This document shows, piece by piece, positions 17,621 to 26,132 of a stretch of 64,000 nt of DNA. The notes under the pieces were generated by a model. It was not told the DNA's origin. It made no database searches and was given only the letters and a program-made list of their open reading frames with translations. A program made the position numbers and the translations under genes. Source of the stretch: Syntrophaceticus sp050949745 (GTDB taxonomy: Bacteria; Bacillota; DSM-12270; Thermacetogeniales; Thermacetogeniaceae); the NCBI GenBank assembly GCA_050949745.1, contig JBMNGF010000019.1, positions 22,847 through 86,846 of the forward strand. Direction: 5' to 3'. Every line of letters begins with the position of its first letter. The stretch's first letter is position 1.

Positions 17621-18686
17621 TATTTTACTTTTACCTGGAGATGGAATCGGACAAGAGATTGTACCAGAAGCAGTGAAAGCCTTAAAAGCTGTAGGGAAAC
17701 GCTTTCAAATCGAGTTTAACTTTCAGGAGGCTCTTATCGGCGGGGCTGCCTATGATGACTGTGGCAACCCACTGCCAGAGGAGACACTGCGCCTCTGTAA
17801 AGAGAGTGATGCTATTATTCTGGGTGCCATCGGTGGGCCGAAATGGGATCGTCTGCCTGTACACCTGCGCCCGGAAATGGGAGCATTGCTGCCCCTGCGT
17901 AAGGAATTGAAGCTTTATGCTAACATCAGGCCGGCTGTCCTCTATCCTGGACTGATCGATGCATCACCTCTAAAGAGGGATGTAGTCGAAGGGATGGATC
18001 TAGTCGTGGTCAGAGAGCTGACAGGAGGCCTTTATTTCGGAACCAAAAAGAGAGAAGTTGTTGATGGTGAAGAGCAGGCTTTAGATACGCTGGTTTATAA
18101 AACTTCGGAGATCGAGCGCATTGGGCGCCTCGCTTTCCAGATGGCTCAAAAGAGGCGCAAAAGATTGACATCTGTAGACAAAGCCAATGTTCTGGCCAGC
18201 GGTCGCCTGTGGAGAGAGGTCATTACTAAATTGGGTGAAGAATACCCTGATGTGGAACTGAACCATATGTATGTAGATAACTGCTCGATGCAGCTTGTCC
18301 GCTATCCTGCTCAGTTTGATGTGATCGTCACAGAGAATACTTTCGGGGACATATTGACCGATGAAGCTAGTGTTTTAACAGGGTCAATCGGCATGTTGGC
18401 ATCTGCCAGCATAGGAGGGGATGTTGGCCTATATGAGCCATCACATGGGTCTGCACCAGATATTGCCGGACAGCAGAAGGCTAATCCTCTGGCAACAATT
18501 CTCTCCGGGGCGATGATGCTTGATCTGTCATTCAACATGCCAGAAGAAGGGCGCAGTATTGAAAATGCAGTTAGACAAGTATTAGAAGACGGCTACCGCA
18601 CTCCTGATCTGATGCAGTCCGGTGGTAAGCTGGTTACCACAGCTGCTATGGGGGATCTTGTTGCGGAATATATATTGAGAGGATGA
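17613..18686 (+). CDS. leuB: 3-Isopropylmalate dehydrogenase
   Basis: 357 residues from GTG 17613, overlapping leuD by 8 bp. NAD-dependent beta-decarboxylating dehydrogenase: LLPGDGIGQEIVPEA at the start, RELTGGLYFG, and YEPSHGSAPDIAGQ with the NAD site near residue 270. It oxidatively decarboxylates isopropylmalate to 2-oxoisocaproate and is expected to process 3-methylmalate made by the downstream citramalate route to 2-oxobutyrate. Confidence 0.95.
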   Translation: MPDILLLPGDGIGQEIVPEAVKALKAVGKRFQIEFNFQEALIGGAAYDDCGNPLPEETLRLCKESDAIILGAIGGPKWDRLPVHLRPEMGALLPLRKELKLYANIRPAVLYPGLIDASPLKRDVVEGMDLVVVRELTGGLYFGTKKREVVDGEEQALDTLVYKTSEIERIGRLAFQMAQKRRKRLTSVDKANVLASGRLWREVITKLGEEYPDVELNHMYVDNCSMQLVRYPAQFDVIVTENTFGDILTDEASVLTGSIGMLASASIGGDVGLYEPSHGSAPDIAGQQKANPLATILSGAMMLDLSFNMPEEGRSIENAVRQVLEDGYRTPDLMQSGGKLVTTAAMGDLVAEYILRG

Positions 18687-20284
18687 GAAAGCTTGGGGAT
18701 TTAGTATATCTTTATGACACGACACTAAGGGATGGAACGCAGGGTGAAGGGATCAGCCTGACATTAGAGGATAAGCTGAAGATCACAGCTAAGCTTGATG
18801 AACTGGGAGTCCACTATATAGAAGGTGGGTGGCCTGGCTCCAACCCTAAAGATCTTGATTACTTTAAAAGGGTGAAGGAACTATCCTTAAAGCAGGCAAA
18901 GGTATCTGCCTTCGGTTCCACTAGAATGTCTGGGATCACTGTTGATGATGACCCTAATATCAGGGCTCTTTTGGAAGCCGATACCCCTGTTGTCACTATA
19001 TTTGGCAAGAGTTGGGATTTTCATGTTACCAAAGCCTTAAATACCACCTTAGAGGAAAACATCAACATGATCTGGGAAAGTGTGCAATATTTAAAAGCCC
19101 AGAAAAGAGAAGTTGTTTATGATGCTGAGCACTTTTTTGATGGGTATAAGGCCAATCCGGATTATGCGTTGGCAACACTCAAAGCAGCATCTAATGCAGG
19201 TGCAGACTGGATCGTGCTCTGTGATACTAATGGAGGGGCTTTACCTGGTGAAATAGAAGAGGTTCTTGAACAGTTAGGAGAGGAGATTGACACCCCTTTA
19301 GGTATCCATGTCCATAATGACGGGGAATTGGCTGTGGCAAACAGCCTTGCAGCAGTAAAGGCTGGGGCGCGTCAGGTTCAAGGGACTATCAACGGATTCG
19401 GTGAGCGGTGTGGTAACGCAAACATTTGTTCTGTGCTTCCCAATCTTCAGTTAAAGATGGGTATGCGCTGTTTGAGCAGTGAGTCTTTAAAACGGCTGAC
19501 AGAGGTTTCCCGCTATGTCAGTGAGATTGCTAATATGACACCCCTGAGCAGTCAGCCCTTCGTGGGCTCCAGTGCTTTTGCTCATAAAGGGGGGATTCAT
19601 GTCAGTGCTATTTTAAAGGATCCTTCTACTTATGAACATATGGATCCTGGAATAGTAGGCAATAGTAGGCGTGTTCTGGTTTCAGAACTGGCAGGCTCCA
19701 GCAATATAAGATATAAGGCTGAGGAGCTAGGGCTGGATTTGATGAAGGATGTGGAGTCTACCCGTCGCTTAAGCAGTGAGATAAAAGAGATGGAATACCG
19801 TGGCTATCAATTTGAGGGTGCGGATGCTTCTTTGGAACTGCTGCTGCGCAGGGGATTAGGGCAGTATGAAGAGTTTTTTATCCTGGAAAGCCTGAAAATC
19901 TTTATAGAAAAAAAGCCGGCTAATGGCGGAGGGGTAGAGAGTATCAATTCTGAGGCTATGATCAAACTCTGGGTAGGGGACCAGGTGATGCACACAGCAG
20001 CTGAGGGAGATGGACCTGTCAATGCATTGGATAATGCTCTCAGAAAGGCCTTGGAGCAATTTTATCCTTATATCCAGCAGATGCACCTTGTGGATTACAA
20101 AGTGCGTGTTTTGGATGGCAAGGATGGCACCAGCGCCAAGGTACGGGTACTTATAGAATCTGCTGATACATCAGAGACCTGGAGTACAGTGGGTGTTTCG
20201 GAGAATATTATAGAAGCCAGCTGGCAGGCCTTGACCGACAGCATGAATTATTTTCTGATGAGGCGCACCAAATTCAGCAGCTGA
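18683..20284 (+). CDS. cimA: (R)-citramalate synthase
   Basis: 533 residues; ATG overlaps the leuB stop by 4 bp. A LeuA-like TIM barrel (LYDTTLRDGTQGEGISLTLE, IHVHNDGELAVANSLAAV) with a C-terminal allosteric domain. GTQGEGIS and GGWPGSNPKD separate CimA from LeuA. It makes citramalate from pyruvate and acetyl-CoA, giving 2-oxobutyrate after LeuCD and LeuB. That supplies isoleucine without threonine deaminase, and no ilvA is seen in the operon. Last gene before a terminator. Confidence 0.93.
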   Translation: MRKLGDLVYLYDTTLRDGTQGEGISLTLEDKLKITAKLDELGVHYIEGGWPGSNPKDLDYFKRVKELSLKQAKVSAFGSTRMSGITVDDDPNIRALLEADTPVVTIFGKSWDFHVTKALNTTLEENINMIWESVQYLKAQKREVVYDAEHFFDGYKANPDYALATLKAASNAGADWIVLCDTNGGALPGEIEEVLEQLGEEIDTPLGIHVHNDGELAVANSLAAVKAGARQVQGTINGFGERCGNANICSVLPNLQLKMGMRCLSSESLKRLTEVSRYVSEIANMTPLSSQPFVGSSAFAHKGGIHVSAILKDPSTYEHMDPGIVGNSRRVLVSELAGSSNIRYKAEELGLDLMKDVESTRRLSSEIKEMEYRGYQFEGADASLELLLRRGLGQYEEFFILESLKIFIEKKPANGGGVESINSEAMIKLWVGDQVMHTAAEGDGPVNALDNALRKALEQFYPYIQQMHLVDYKVRVLDGKDGTSAKVRVLIESADTSETWSTVGVSENIIEASWQALTDSMNYFLMRRTKFSS

Positions 20285-20316
20285 CATGTATATCGCATAT
20301 TTGGTATATAAGTTGG

Positions 20317-20342
20317 AAAGCCCGAAGGCAGCTTCGGGCTTT
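20317..20342. terminator. Bidirectional terminator between cimA and the DUF881 operon
   Basis: AAAGCCCGAAG (20317-20327) and CTTCGGGCTTT (20332-20342) form an 11-bp stem flanked by A/T on both sides. It separates convergent operons and touches the stop codon of the minus-strand DUF881 gene. Confidence 0.9.
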
Positions 20343-21021
20343 AATTAATGGGCCTTATGTATTTGACTGTAGGTACATCTGCAGCCGGCAGTGACAGCTC
20401 TTCCTCTTCATTGACAGTAGCTTTGATGTTGTAGGTGGCAAGGTTGCTGAGTACACCGCCTGCCAGATTCAAGCCTGAGAGGAGTTTAGTCGGTTCTCCG
20501 ATGGCCTTTATTGTGCAGGGAAAGGTAACAGCTTGTCCATCAATGGTGAGCTCTGTTTGTTCGGTCCAGTAAATCTTAGACCAACTGGTAATTCGTTGGT
20601 CATTGACAGCGATCGCTTCTGCTCGGCAGTTCCAGAGTTCATTGATGATATCGATAATATCATAATACATAATGGGTTGATTGGCAGGGATGACAATTGT
20701 GACCCCTGGACCCTCAACAGACTTAAGACCCAGTGCTATCTGCTGTGTGCTTATTTCCTGGTTCATCTGTTTGATCAGAGCTTCATCTTCAGAAATATTG
20801 GTATTGAACAAATTCTGCTGACTTTCTAATTCTGCTAATATCTTTTCCAATTCTTCATTCTTTTCATTGTTTTTTCTAAATAGCAAAACCAGATCATCTG
20901 AAGATTGTTGGGGTAGATCTCTTAAATAATCTTGCTGGGTACGAAACTGAACTGTTATAAGGAGACCCAGCAGTAAAAAGGTGATAAAAACAGGGGCCTG
21001 CCATTTTTTTATTTTACTCAC
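20341..21021 (-). CDS. DUF881 family protein (second copy in operon)
   Basis: 226 residues: cytoplasmic KIKKW, one membrane helix (about 10-26), a coiled coil (about 45-95, NNEKNEELEKILAELESQ), then the DUF881 extracytoplasmic domain (GLKSVEGPGVTIVIPANQP, AEAIAVNDQRITSWSKIY). Structure is conserved but the function is unknown. Its start overlaps the sbp stop by 8 bp. It is the last gene of the DUF881-Sbp-DUF881 operon, which in other Firmicutes and Actinobacteria often lies near cell-division genes. Confidence 0.88.
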   Translation of the reverse strand: MSKIKKWQAPVFITFLLLGLLITVQFRTQQDYLRDLPQQSSDDLVLLFRKNNEKNEELEKILAELESQQNLFNTNISEDEALIKQMNQEISTQQIALGLKSVEGPGVTIVIPANQPIMYYDIIDIINELWNCRAEAIAVNDQRITSWSKIYWTEQTELTIDGQAVTFPCTIKAIGEPTKLLSGLNLAGGVLSNLATYNIKATVNEEEELSLPAADVPTVKYIRPIN

Positions 21022-21391
21022 CTTTATCCCTCTTTATCTTTGCAATTTGCCGTTTATTTGACCATCTTGCTACCAACTCTCTTCTGATGATGGCCAAGTT
21101 CTGGAATAACCTGACACCAAAGGCGAAGACCGCTGCCATATAGATGTCTACGCCTAATTGGTCACCAAGATAAGCGAGTAAGGCAGCAAGTAGGGTGTTA
21201 GTAAAAAAACCTGTTAGCAAAATAGTGGCATCAAATTTTTCATCAAAAATAGCTTTAACGCCGCCAAATGCTGAGTCCAGAGCTGCCAGAACCGCTATGG
21301 AAAGGTACTTTGCCAAGCTTGCCGGAATAGGTATGGCAATGATTGAACCGATCAGTAGCCCAACTAACAGCCCTAAAATTGGAACCCACAT
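21014..21391 (-). CDS. sbp: Small basic protein (Sbp, DUF1290)
   Basis: 125 residues with four hydrophobic segments: MWVPILGLLVGLLIGSII at the start, AALDSAFGGVKAI in the middle loop (family signature), then NTLLAALLAYLGDQLGVD. It matches Sbp/DUF1290, a membrane protein of unknown function found beside DUF881 genes. A basic cytoplasmic C-terminus (WSNKRQIAKIKRDKGE) gives it its name. Confidence 0.9.
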   Translation of the reverse strand: MWVPILGLLVGLLIGSIIAIPIPASLAKYLSIAVLAALDSAFGGVKAIFDEKFDATILLTGFFTNTLLAALLAYLGDQLGVDIYMAAVFAFGVRLFQNLAIIRRELVARWSNKRQIAKIKRDKGE

Positions 21392-22129
21392 TTATTGGTC
21401 CTCCTTTGGTTGAGCATAACTAAACTGGTAACCGCCTTTATATGATTCAACACTTATTTTACGGTGTTTTTCCAAATGCACTGGATAACCAGCCATTTTC
21501 AAAATGTTGTATTGGCTGGTATCATCCTCCATAACTCTGATCATTCTGTCCGGGTCTCCGATGGCCTTGATCACAAAGGGTGGGCCAATGGCTACATTAT
21601 CCACTCCAATGGTTGTCCCTGCGCATCTAATATCTGTCGAATTTATAACTCTCTCTCCGTTAATGGAAATTGCTTCTGCTCCTGCTGCTCGCAGATCATA
21701 AACGATATATAGCAGGTGTCTGTCGTGGATCAGATAATCATCAGCTTTAACCTGCTCCGGATTTTTGCTCTTTGCTATCTCGTAGCCCTTAGTGTTGTCA
21801 TCAAGGGTGATGGAGATCCCCTGCCCTTCTACTTTACTTATGCCAGAAAGGGTATACAAGCTGTCCAGCTCATACTGTAATGCCTCTAACTCTTTTTCTC
21901 CGCCGGCAATGCTCTTCTTAAATTGCTCAAGTTCCTCCCTTTTTGCCATGATAGTATCTGTAAGTTCCTGCTGTTTTTCTTCTTGGGCTTCGATCATAGA
22001 GATCAGTGTCTCAGATCTGGTTTTAGAAGGAGGAGCCTCGCTACTCTTTAGGGATATTATGGCAGAAGTAAGTAATATTCCGACCATAAACATAACAAAT
22101 GTCATCGGTAGCTTCCAGTTCTTCTTCAT
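21392..22129 (-). CDS. DUF881 family protein (first copy in operon)
   Basis: 245 residues: one N-terminal membrane helix (about 7-25), a coiled coil (about 42-90) and a DUF881 domain (GISKVEGQGISITLDD, AGAEAISINGERVINSTDI). Paralogue of the gene at 20341-21021 in the same operon. It follows a 110-bp leader with a probable ECF-type promoter shared with the sigma-factor operon at 54 kb, which suggests envelope-stress control of this operon. Confidence 0.88.
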   Translation of the reverse strand: MKKNWKLPMTFVMFMVGILLTSAIISLKSSEAPPSKTRSETLISMIEAQEEKQQELTDTIMAKREELEQFKKSIAGGEKELEALQYELDSLYTLSGISKVEGQGISITLDDNTKGYEIAKSKNPEQVKADDYLIHDRHLLYIVYDLRAAGAEAISINGERVINSTDIRCAGTTIGVDNVAIGPPFVIKAIGDPDRMIRVMEDDTSQYNILKMAGYPVHLEKHRKISVESYKGGYQFSYAQPKEDQ

Positions 22130-22230
22130 GCGGACACCCTCTTTGTCATTTTGAGCAGGAATCTCTAAATTCTTCGTGATATAGTCTTAATCTCCTGCTG
22201 TAAATAATTGTAATAATTCGTTGAGCCCAT

Positions 22231-22303
22231 ATCTTTTACATTGCTTTTCGCCCTATTCAAAGGTCTTTAATAATATAACGGAGTTTGGCGTAAAAACCCT
22301 GCA
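22231..22303 (-). promoter_or_regulatory. ECF-type promoter and leader upstream of the DUF881 operon
   Basis: On the minus strand, TGCAGGGTTTTTA (22303-22291) and CCGTTATA (22281-22274) look like the -35 and -10 elements of an ECF sigma promoter. The promoter plus about 35 bp of leader match the region upstream of the ECF sigma gene (54366-54435) at most positions. Both copies end with GAAAAGCAATGTAA, an ATG followed directly by a stop (22241-22236 here). The remaining non-coding sequence up to cdaA (22304-22660) shows little besides a long-range pair at 22359-22439. Confidence 0.6.
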
Positions 22304-22358
22304 AATCATATATAATCTGTAGTGCATAGTTACACAATTCTGCATGGCTAGAAAAAGC

Positions 22359-22439
22359 GGCAGGTGTTTTTCCTAATATGCTCTATAGCCTATAAAAAAA
22401 CTAAAAAACAATTGTTGTTCCGACAGGGCGTCACCTGCC
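22359..22439 (+). other. Possible structured segment upstream of cdaA
   Basis: GGCAGGTG (22359-22366) and CACCTGCC (22432-22439) are perfect complements 65 bp apart, with A-rich sequence between them. They lie in the roughly 360-bp gap between the divergent DUF881 promoter and cdaA. There is no match to the c-di-AMP (ydaO) riboswitch consensus that I can recognise. It may be chance or a leader element. Confidence 0.25.
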
Positions 22440-22660
22440 TGGGCAGCAGAATTTATTTTATCGCTAAACTTATATTATTTTAACACTATTATCCTGATTT
22501 TTCAGCAATTATGCTACATATTTCTAGCATATGATTTGTCAGACATATCCCTTGTAGTGTATATTAATATAAGCTCTCTAATGGGTCGATATATGCGCTG
22601 CGTTGGTTATTCTTCTCATAGGCGTATATTTATGTAAGATTTCTAATAGGTGAAAAATAT

Positions 22661-23461
22661 ATGTCCAAGTATTTAGTTTATTTTAATTATCTTGATTTGC
22701 GCACCTTTATCGACATTTTAATTATTGCCTTTGTTATCTACAAGCTCCTCATGTGGATTAAAGGAACACGTGCTGTGCAGCTTCTTAAAGGTGTGGCTGT
22801 ACTGTTGATTGCCAGCGCAGTGAGTGCGCAGTTCAACCTTACTACAATTAATTGGTTACTGGGGAAGACATGGACAGCCCTCGCTGTTGCTCTCCCGGTT
22901 GTTTTTCAACCTGAACTGCGGCGGGCTTTGGAGCGGTTGGGGAGAGGCGGTCTTTTTGGACGTCGGTCTGTTTTGGCTGAGGAAGAAGCGAGGAATATAG
23001 CCCATAATGTGGCTCAAGCGGCCGGAAACCTTGCCCAGCGGTATGTGGGGGCTTTAATGGTATTTACGCGAGAAACAGGGCTCTTGGAGCATGTGGAAAG
23101 CGGAGTAAAGATGGATGCTCTGATATCTGAAGAGGTTTTAGTGAATATTTTTGAGCCATATACCCCTCTCCATGATGGTGCAGCCATTATCGGGGGTAAA
23201 CGGATTCTGGCTGCTGCCTGTTACCTACCCCTGACGGAAAATCCTTTTGTCAGTACAGAGCTGGGAACAAGACATCGTGCTGCCCTTGGTATCACAGAAC
23301 AGAGTGATGCTATTGCAGTGGTGGTATCAGAGGAAACAGGCATCATCTCTCTGGCGGAAGGTGGTAAACTTATACGAGGATTGAGAAGGGGAGACTTGGA
23401 ACAAAAATTGAAGGCCCTTCTGGGTCCTGGGCAGGGTAGTGAAAGAAATGAAAAATACTAA
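22661..23461 (+). CDS. cdaA: Diadenylate cyclase, CdaA type
   Basis: 266 residues from ATG 22661 (AGGTG upstream). Three membrane helices (about 10-30, 38-55, 60-80) precede a DAC (DisA_N) domain with the catalytic motifs LHDGAAII at about 170 and GTRHRAALGITEQSDA at about 205. It makes c-di-AMP from two ATP. It sits in the classic cdaA-cdaR-glmM-glmS order; CdaR and GlmM are known modulators of CdaA activity in Firmicutes. Confidence 0.95.
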   Translation: MSKYLVYFNYLDLRTFIDILIIAFVIYKLLMWIKGTRAVQLLKGVAVLLIASAVSAQFNLTTINWLLGKTWTALAVALPVVFQPELRRALERLGRGGLFGRRSVLAEEEARNIAHNVAQAAGNLAQRYVGALMVFTRETGLLEHVESGVKMDALISEEVLVNIFEPYTPLHDGAAIIGGKRILAAACYLPLTENPFVSTELGTRHRAALGITEQSDAIAVVVSEETGIISLAEGGKLIRGLRRGDLEQKLKALLGPGQGSERNEKY

Positions 23462-24437
23462 ACTGTATAAATGGTTTGTGCAAAACAATACCGGTTATAA
23501 GCTCTTGGCACTTTTTGTAGCCATTATGCTCTGGTATTATGTTGCCGGACAGCGTGACCCGATTGTCCAACGCAACTATACAGTGCCTGTGACTGTCAAG
23601 GGCGCTTCCACTGAACTGGTTTCACCCCTTCCTGAGGTGCGGGTTACTGCTCGAGGGATGAGGAGTATTATGGATGGTATTAAAAAAGAGGAGATCCGTG
23701 TTTATGTTGTGATTCCTGATCAGGAAGTGGGTGAAAGGCTCCTTCCGGTACAGGTAGAGGTTCCCTTTGGTGTTCAGGTCGTCAGTATCTCTCCTGAAAA
23801 GGTCACAGTTGATCTGGATGTTATGACAGAGAAGCAGGTGCCTGTGCGGGTACTAGTGCGCGGGGAAGCAGCTCCCGGTTTTACTTATAGAGACCCTACT
23901 GTTATCCCTGAACAAGTTACATTGAAGGGGCCAGGCCGTCTATTGGATGAGATTATAGATGTGCAGACTGTAGTCAAAATTAATGGAGCGCAGAGTGATA
24001 TCAGCCAGCAGGTGAAGGTACAGCTGGCCACAAATAATGATAGGGTGACAGTTACACCTGACACTGTACAGGTGCTCCTTCCTGTGGTTACCAGTGGTCC
24101 TGTTAAAACCGTAGCACTTGATGTTGCTGTTGAGGGGGAAGTGGCTGAGGGGTTCGAAGTGAAGAGACAGAGTGTAGAACCAAACACTCTCCGTGTGACT
24201 GGTTCTGAACAATTAATGGCTAATCTCCGAGAGATACGCACCCGTCCTGTGGATCTGAGCGGTGCTCAAAGAACTATCTCCAGAGATGTTGAACTGGTAA
24301 TTCCTGATGGAGTTATACCTCTGGGGCGAACCAGGGTAAAGGTAACTATTGTTATTGAAGCTGTTGAGCCTGCCGAACCTGTTGAGGAAGAGCAATTGCC
24401 AGGTCAGGATGAAGATGAGCAATTATCAGTTCAATAG
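23448..24437 (+). CDS. cdaR: CdaR (YbbR-domain) regulator of CdaA
   Basis: I prefer ATG 23448, which overlaps the end of cdaA, over GTG 23439; either is possible. About 329 residues: one N-terminal TM helix (about 14-33, GYKLLALFVAIMLWYYVAG) and then four YbbR repeats (the strand pattern starts near residues 42, 115, 200 and 270; LPEVRVTARG, VTLKGPGRLLDEI, LRVTGSEQLMANL). An acidic tail ends the protein. It is an extracytoplasmic regulator of the diadenylate cyclase. Confidence 0.9.
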   Translation: MKNTKLYKWFVQNNTGYKLLALFVAIMLWYYVAGQRDPIVQRNYTVPVTVKGASTELVSPLPEVRVTARGMRSIMDGIKKEEIRVYVVIPDQEVGERLLPVQVEVPFGVQVVSISPEKVTVDLDVMTEKQVPVRVLVRGEAAPGFTYRDPTVIPEQVTLKGPGRLLDEIIDVQTVVKINGAQSDISQQVKVQLATNNDRVTVTPDTVQVLLPVVTSGPVKTVALDVAVEGEVAEGFEVKRQSVEPNTLRVTGSEQLMANLREIRTRPVDLSGAQRTISRDVELVIPDGVIPLGRTRVKVTIVIEAVEPAEPVEEEQLPGQDEDEQLSVQ

Positions 24438-24488
24438 AATAATGATATAATATTGAAAGTTATTTTGTCGGGAGGAGGACCTCAAGGG

Positions 24489-25844
24489 ATGTCTAGACTT
24501 TTTGGTACAGATGGGGTGCGGGGTGTTGCTAATCAGGAATTGACCCCGGATCTGGCTTATAAATTGGGTAAAGCCGGGGCATATGTTCTTGGTCGGCAGG
24601 GAGAACGGCCGCTGCTGGCCATCGGTAAGGATACCCGGATTTCAGGTGATATGCTGGAAGCGGCATTGACTGCCGGTATATTATCTGTTGGTGGAGATTG
24701 TTTGAGGGTAGGGGTTATTCCCACACCTGGCCTAGCCTATGTGACACGTTTTTACGACTGTAGTGCTGGAATTGTCATTTCAGCTTCACATAACCCGGTA
24801 GCAGATAACGGGATCAAGTTTTTTGCAGCTGATGGCTTCAAACTGCCTGATTCTGTGGAGGAAGAGATTGAAAACCTTGTTTTAAATAATAATGATTTTC
24901 CCTGCCCAATAGGAGGGGATGTGGGGCGTGCTATCGATGATACAGCAGCTGCAGAGAAATATTATTTATTCCTGAAGAAGGATCTCGGTGTGGATTTAAG
25001 TGGTTTGAAGATTGTGTTGGATTGTGCCAATGGCTCTGCCTCAGGGATTGCGCCCCGCCTTTTTGAGGAACTGGGAGCATCTGTAACAGTTCTGCATGGT
25101 GAGCCTGATGGCATCAATATCAATGAAAAGTGCGGGTCCACATACCCGGAATCATTAGAGCGAGAAGTTACAGCAAGGGGAGCAGATTTAGGGTTGGCCT
25201 TTGATGGTGATGCTGATCGTCTGCTTGCTGTTGATGAACAGGGAAATCTAGTTGACGGGGATCAGATCATGGTGATCTGTGGCCTTGATCGTAAGCGAAA
25301 GGGCACACTGAAGGACAACAAGGTCATTGTGACAGTGATGAGTAACCTAGGACTCAAAGAGGCATTTCAAAAGGAAGGGATCACTGTAAAGGAAACAAGA
25401 GTGGGTGATCGCTACATTGTGGAGGAGATGCGCCAAAATGGTGGGGTGTTCGGTGGAGAACAGTCCGGCCATATCATCTTCCTGGATCACTCAACAACAG
25501 GTGACGGGCTGCTCACAGCCTTGGAACTTCTGCGAGTGGTTCAGGATTCAGGACAGCCTCTTTCCCGCCTTGCTGCACAGATGAGACGCTTTCCTCAGGT
25601 TTTGGTCAATGTCCGAGTGAAAAACAAAGAGGCACTGTACAGCAACGCCCAGCTGCAGGATGCTATAAAACATGCGGAAGAATGCCTTCAGGGGCAGGGA
25701 AGGATTTTGGTGCGTCCCTCAGGGACTGAACCATTGGTCAGGGTTATGGGGGAGGCATTGGACGAACTCAAACTCAAGGAAGTAGTTGATGAATTGAGTG
25801 GAATTATTGAAGAGAAGCTGGGCTGTGAATTAGTGATAAGTTAA
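24489..25844 (+). CDS. glmM: Phosphoglucosamine mutase
   Basis: Start ATG 24489 gives MSRLFGTDGVRGVAN, the family N-terminus, with GGGAGGAGG upstream; the longer frame is not needed. 451 residues. Active-site phosphoserine Ser100 in GIVISASHNP; Mg-binding DGDADR at about 240; sugar loop GGEQSGHI; phosphate loop RPSGTEPLVRVM. It converts GlcN-6-P to GlcN-1-P for peptidoglycan precursors and is known to inhibit CdaA directly. Confidence 0.95.
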   Translation: MSRLFGTDGVRGVANQELTPDLAYKLGKAGAYVLGRQGERPLLAIGKDTRISGDMLEAALTAGILSVGGDCLRVGVIPTPGLAYVTRFYDCSAGIVISASHNPVADNGIKFFAADGFKLPDSVEEEIENLVLNNNDFPCPIGGDVGRAIDDTAAAEKYYLFLKKDLGVDLSGLKIVLDCANGSASGIAPRLFEELGASVTVLHGEPDGININEKCGSTYPESLEREVTARGADLGLAFDGDADRLLAVDEQGNLVDGDQIMVICGLDRKRKGTLKDNKVIVTVMSNLGLKEAFQKEGITVKETRVGDRYIVEEMRQNGGVFGGEQSGHIIFLDHSTTGDGLLTALELLRVVQDSGQPLSRLAAQMRRFPQVLVNVRVKNKEALYSNAQLQDAIKHAEECLQGQGRILVRPSGTEPLVRVMGEALDELKLKEVVDELSGIIEEKLGCELVIS

Positions 25845-25956
25845 ATGAAGGGGGGGAATACAGCTTTTATTCTGTGTCAGATGGCACTGGGTTGTCTTAA
25901 AAAATAATTAATCTTCCACGCAAATTAAGCTGTTCTTTTATAATAGGGATCTTTCA

Positions 25957-26100
25957 AGCGCCAGGACCAGCTTATTACATGCTGGTTGACGAGGAAGGGG
26001 TTAATCGAGTTATTCGGCGGATGCCCCTCGGCGAACCACTGTCGTTAGAATGTTCAGAAAAGCGGAGAGTAATCTTCGTCACAAAGGGGGCATTCAGTGG
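25957..26100 (+). ncRNA. glmS ribozyme (GlcN-6-P-activated self-cleaving RNA)
   Basis: The sequence from AAGCGCCAGGACCAGC (25956) on shows the glmS ribozyme order: cleavage site A|GCGCC (between 25957 and 25958), P2 stem CCAGC...GCTGG, GACGAGGA, GGGGTTAATCGAG, TTCGGCGGATGCCCC (pseudoknot core), then peripheral P3/P4 stems, ending near AAAGGGGGCATTCAGTGG (26083-26100). It lies directly before glmS. GlcN-6-P acts as cofactor for cleavage, after which the mRNA is degraded, so it closes a feedback loop on GlmS. A 60-residue frame inside it (25979-26161) is a shadow. Confidence 0.95.
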
Positions 26101-26132
26101 TACCGCGTGGGAGGATCAAAGGAGGAGTACAC

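Noticed and set aside
22304..22660. c-di-AMP (ydaO-type) riboswitch before cdaA
   Set aside because: None of the conserved ydaO segments can be recognised in this region.
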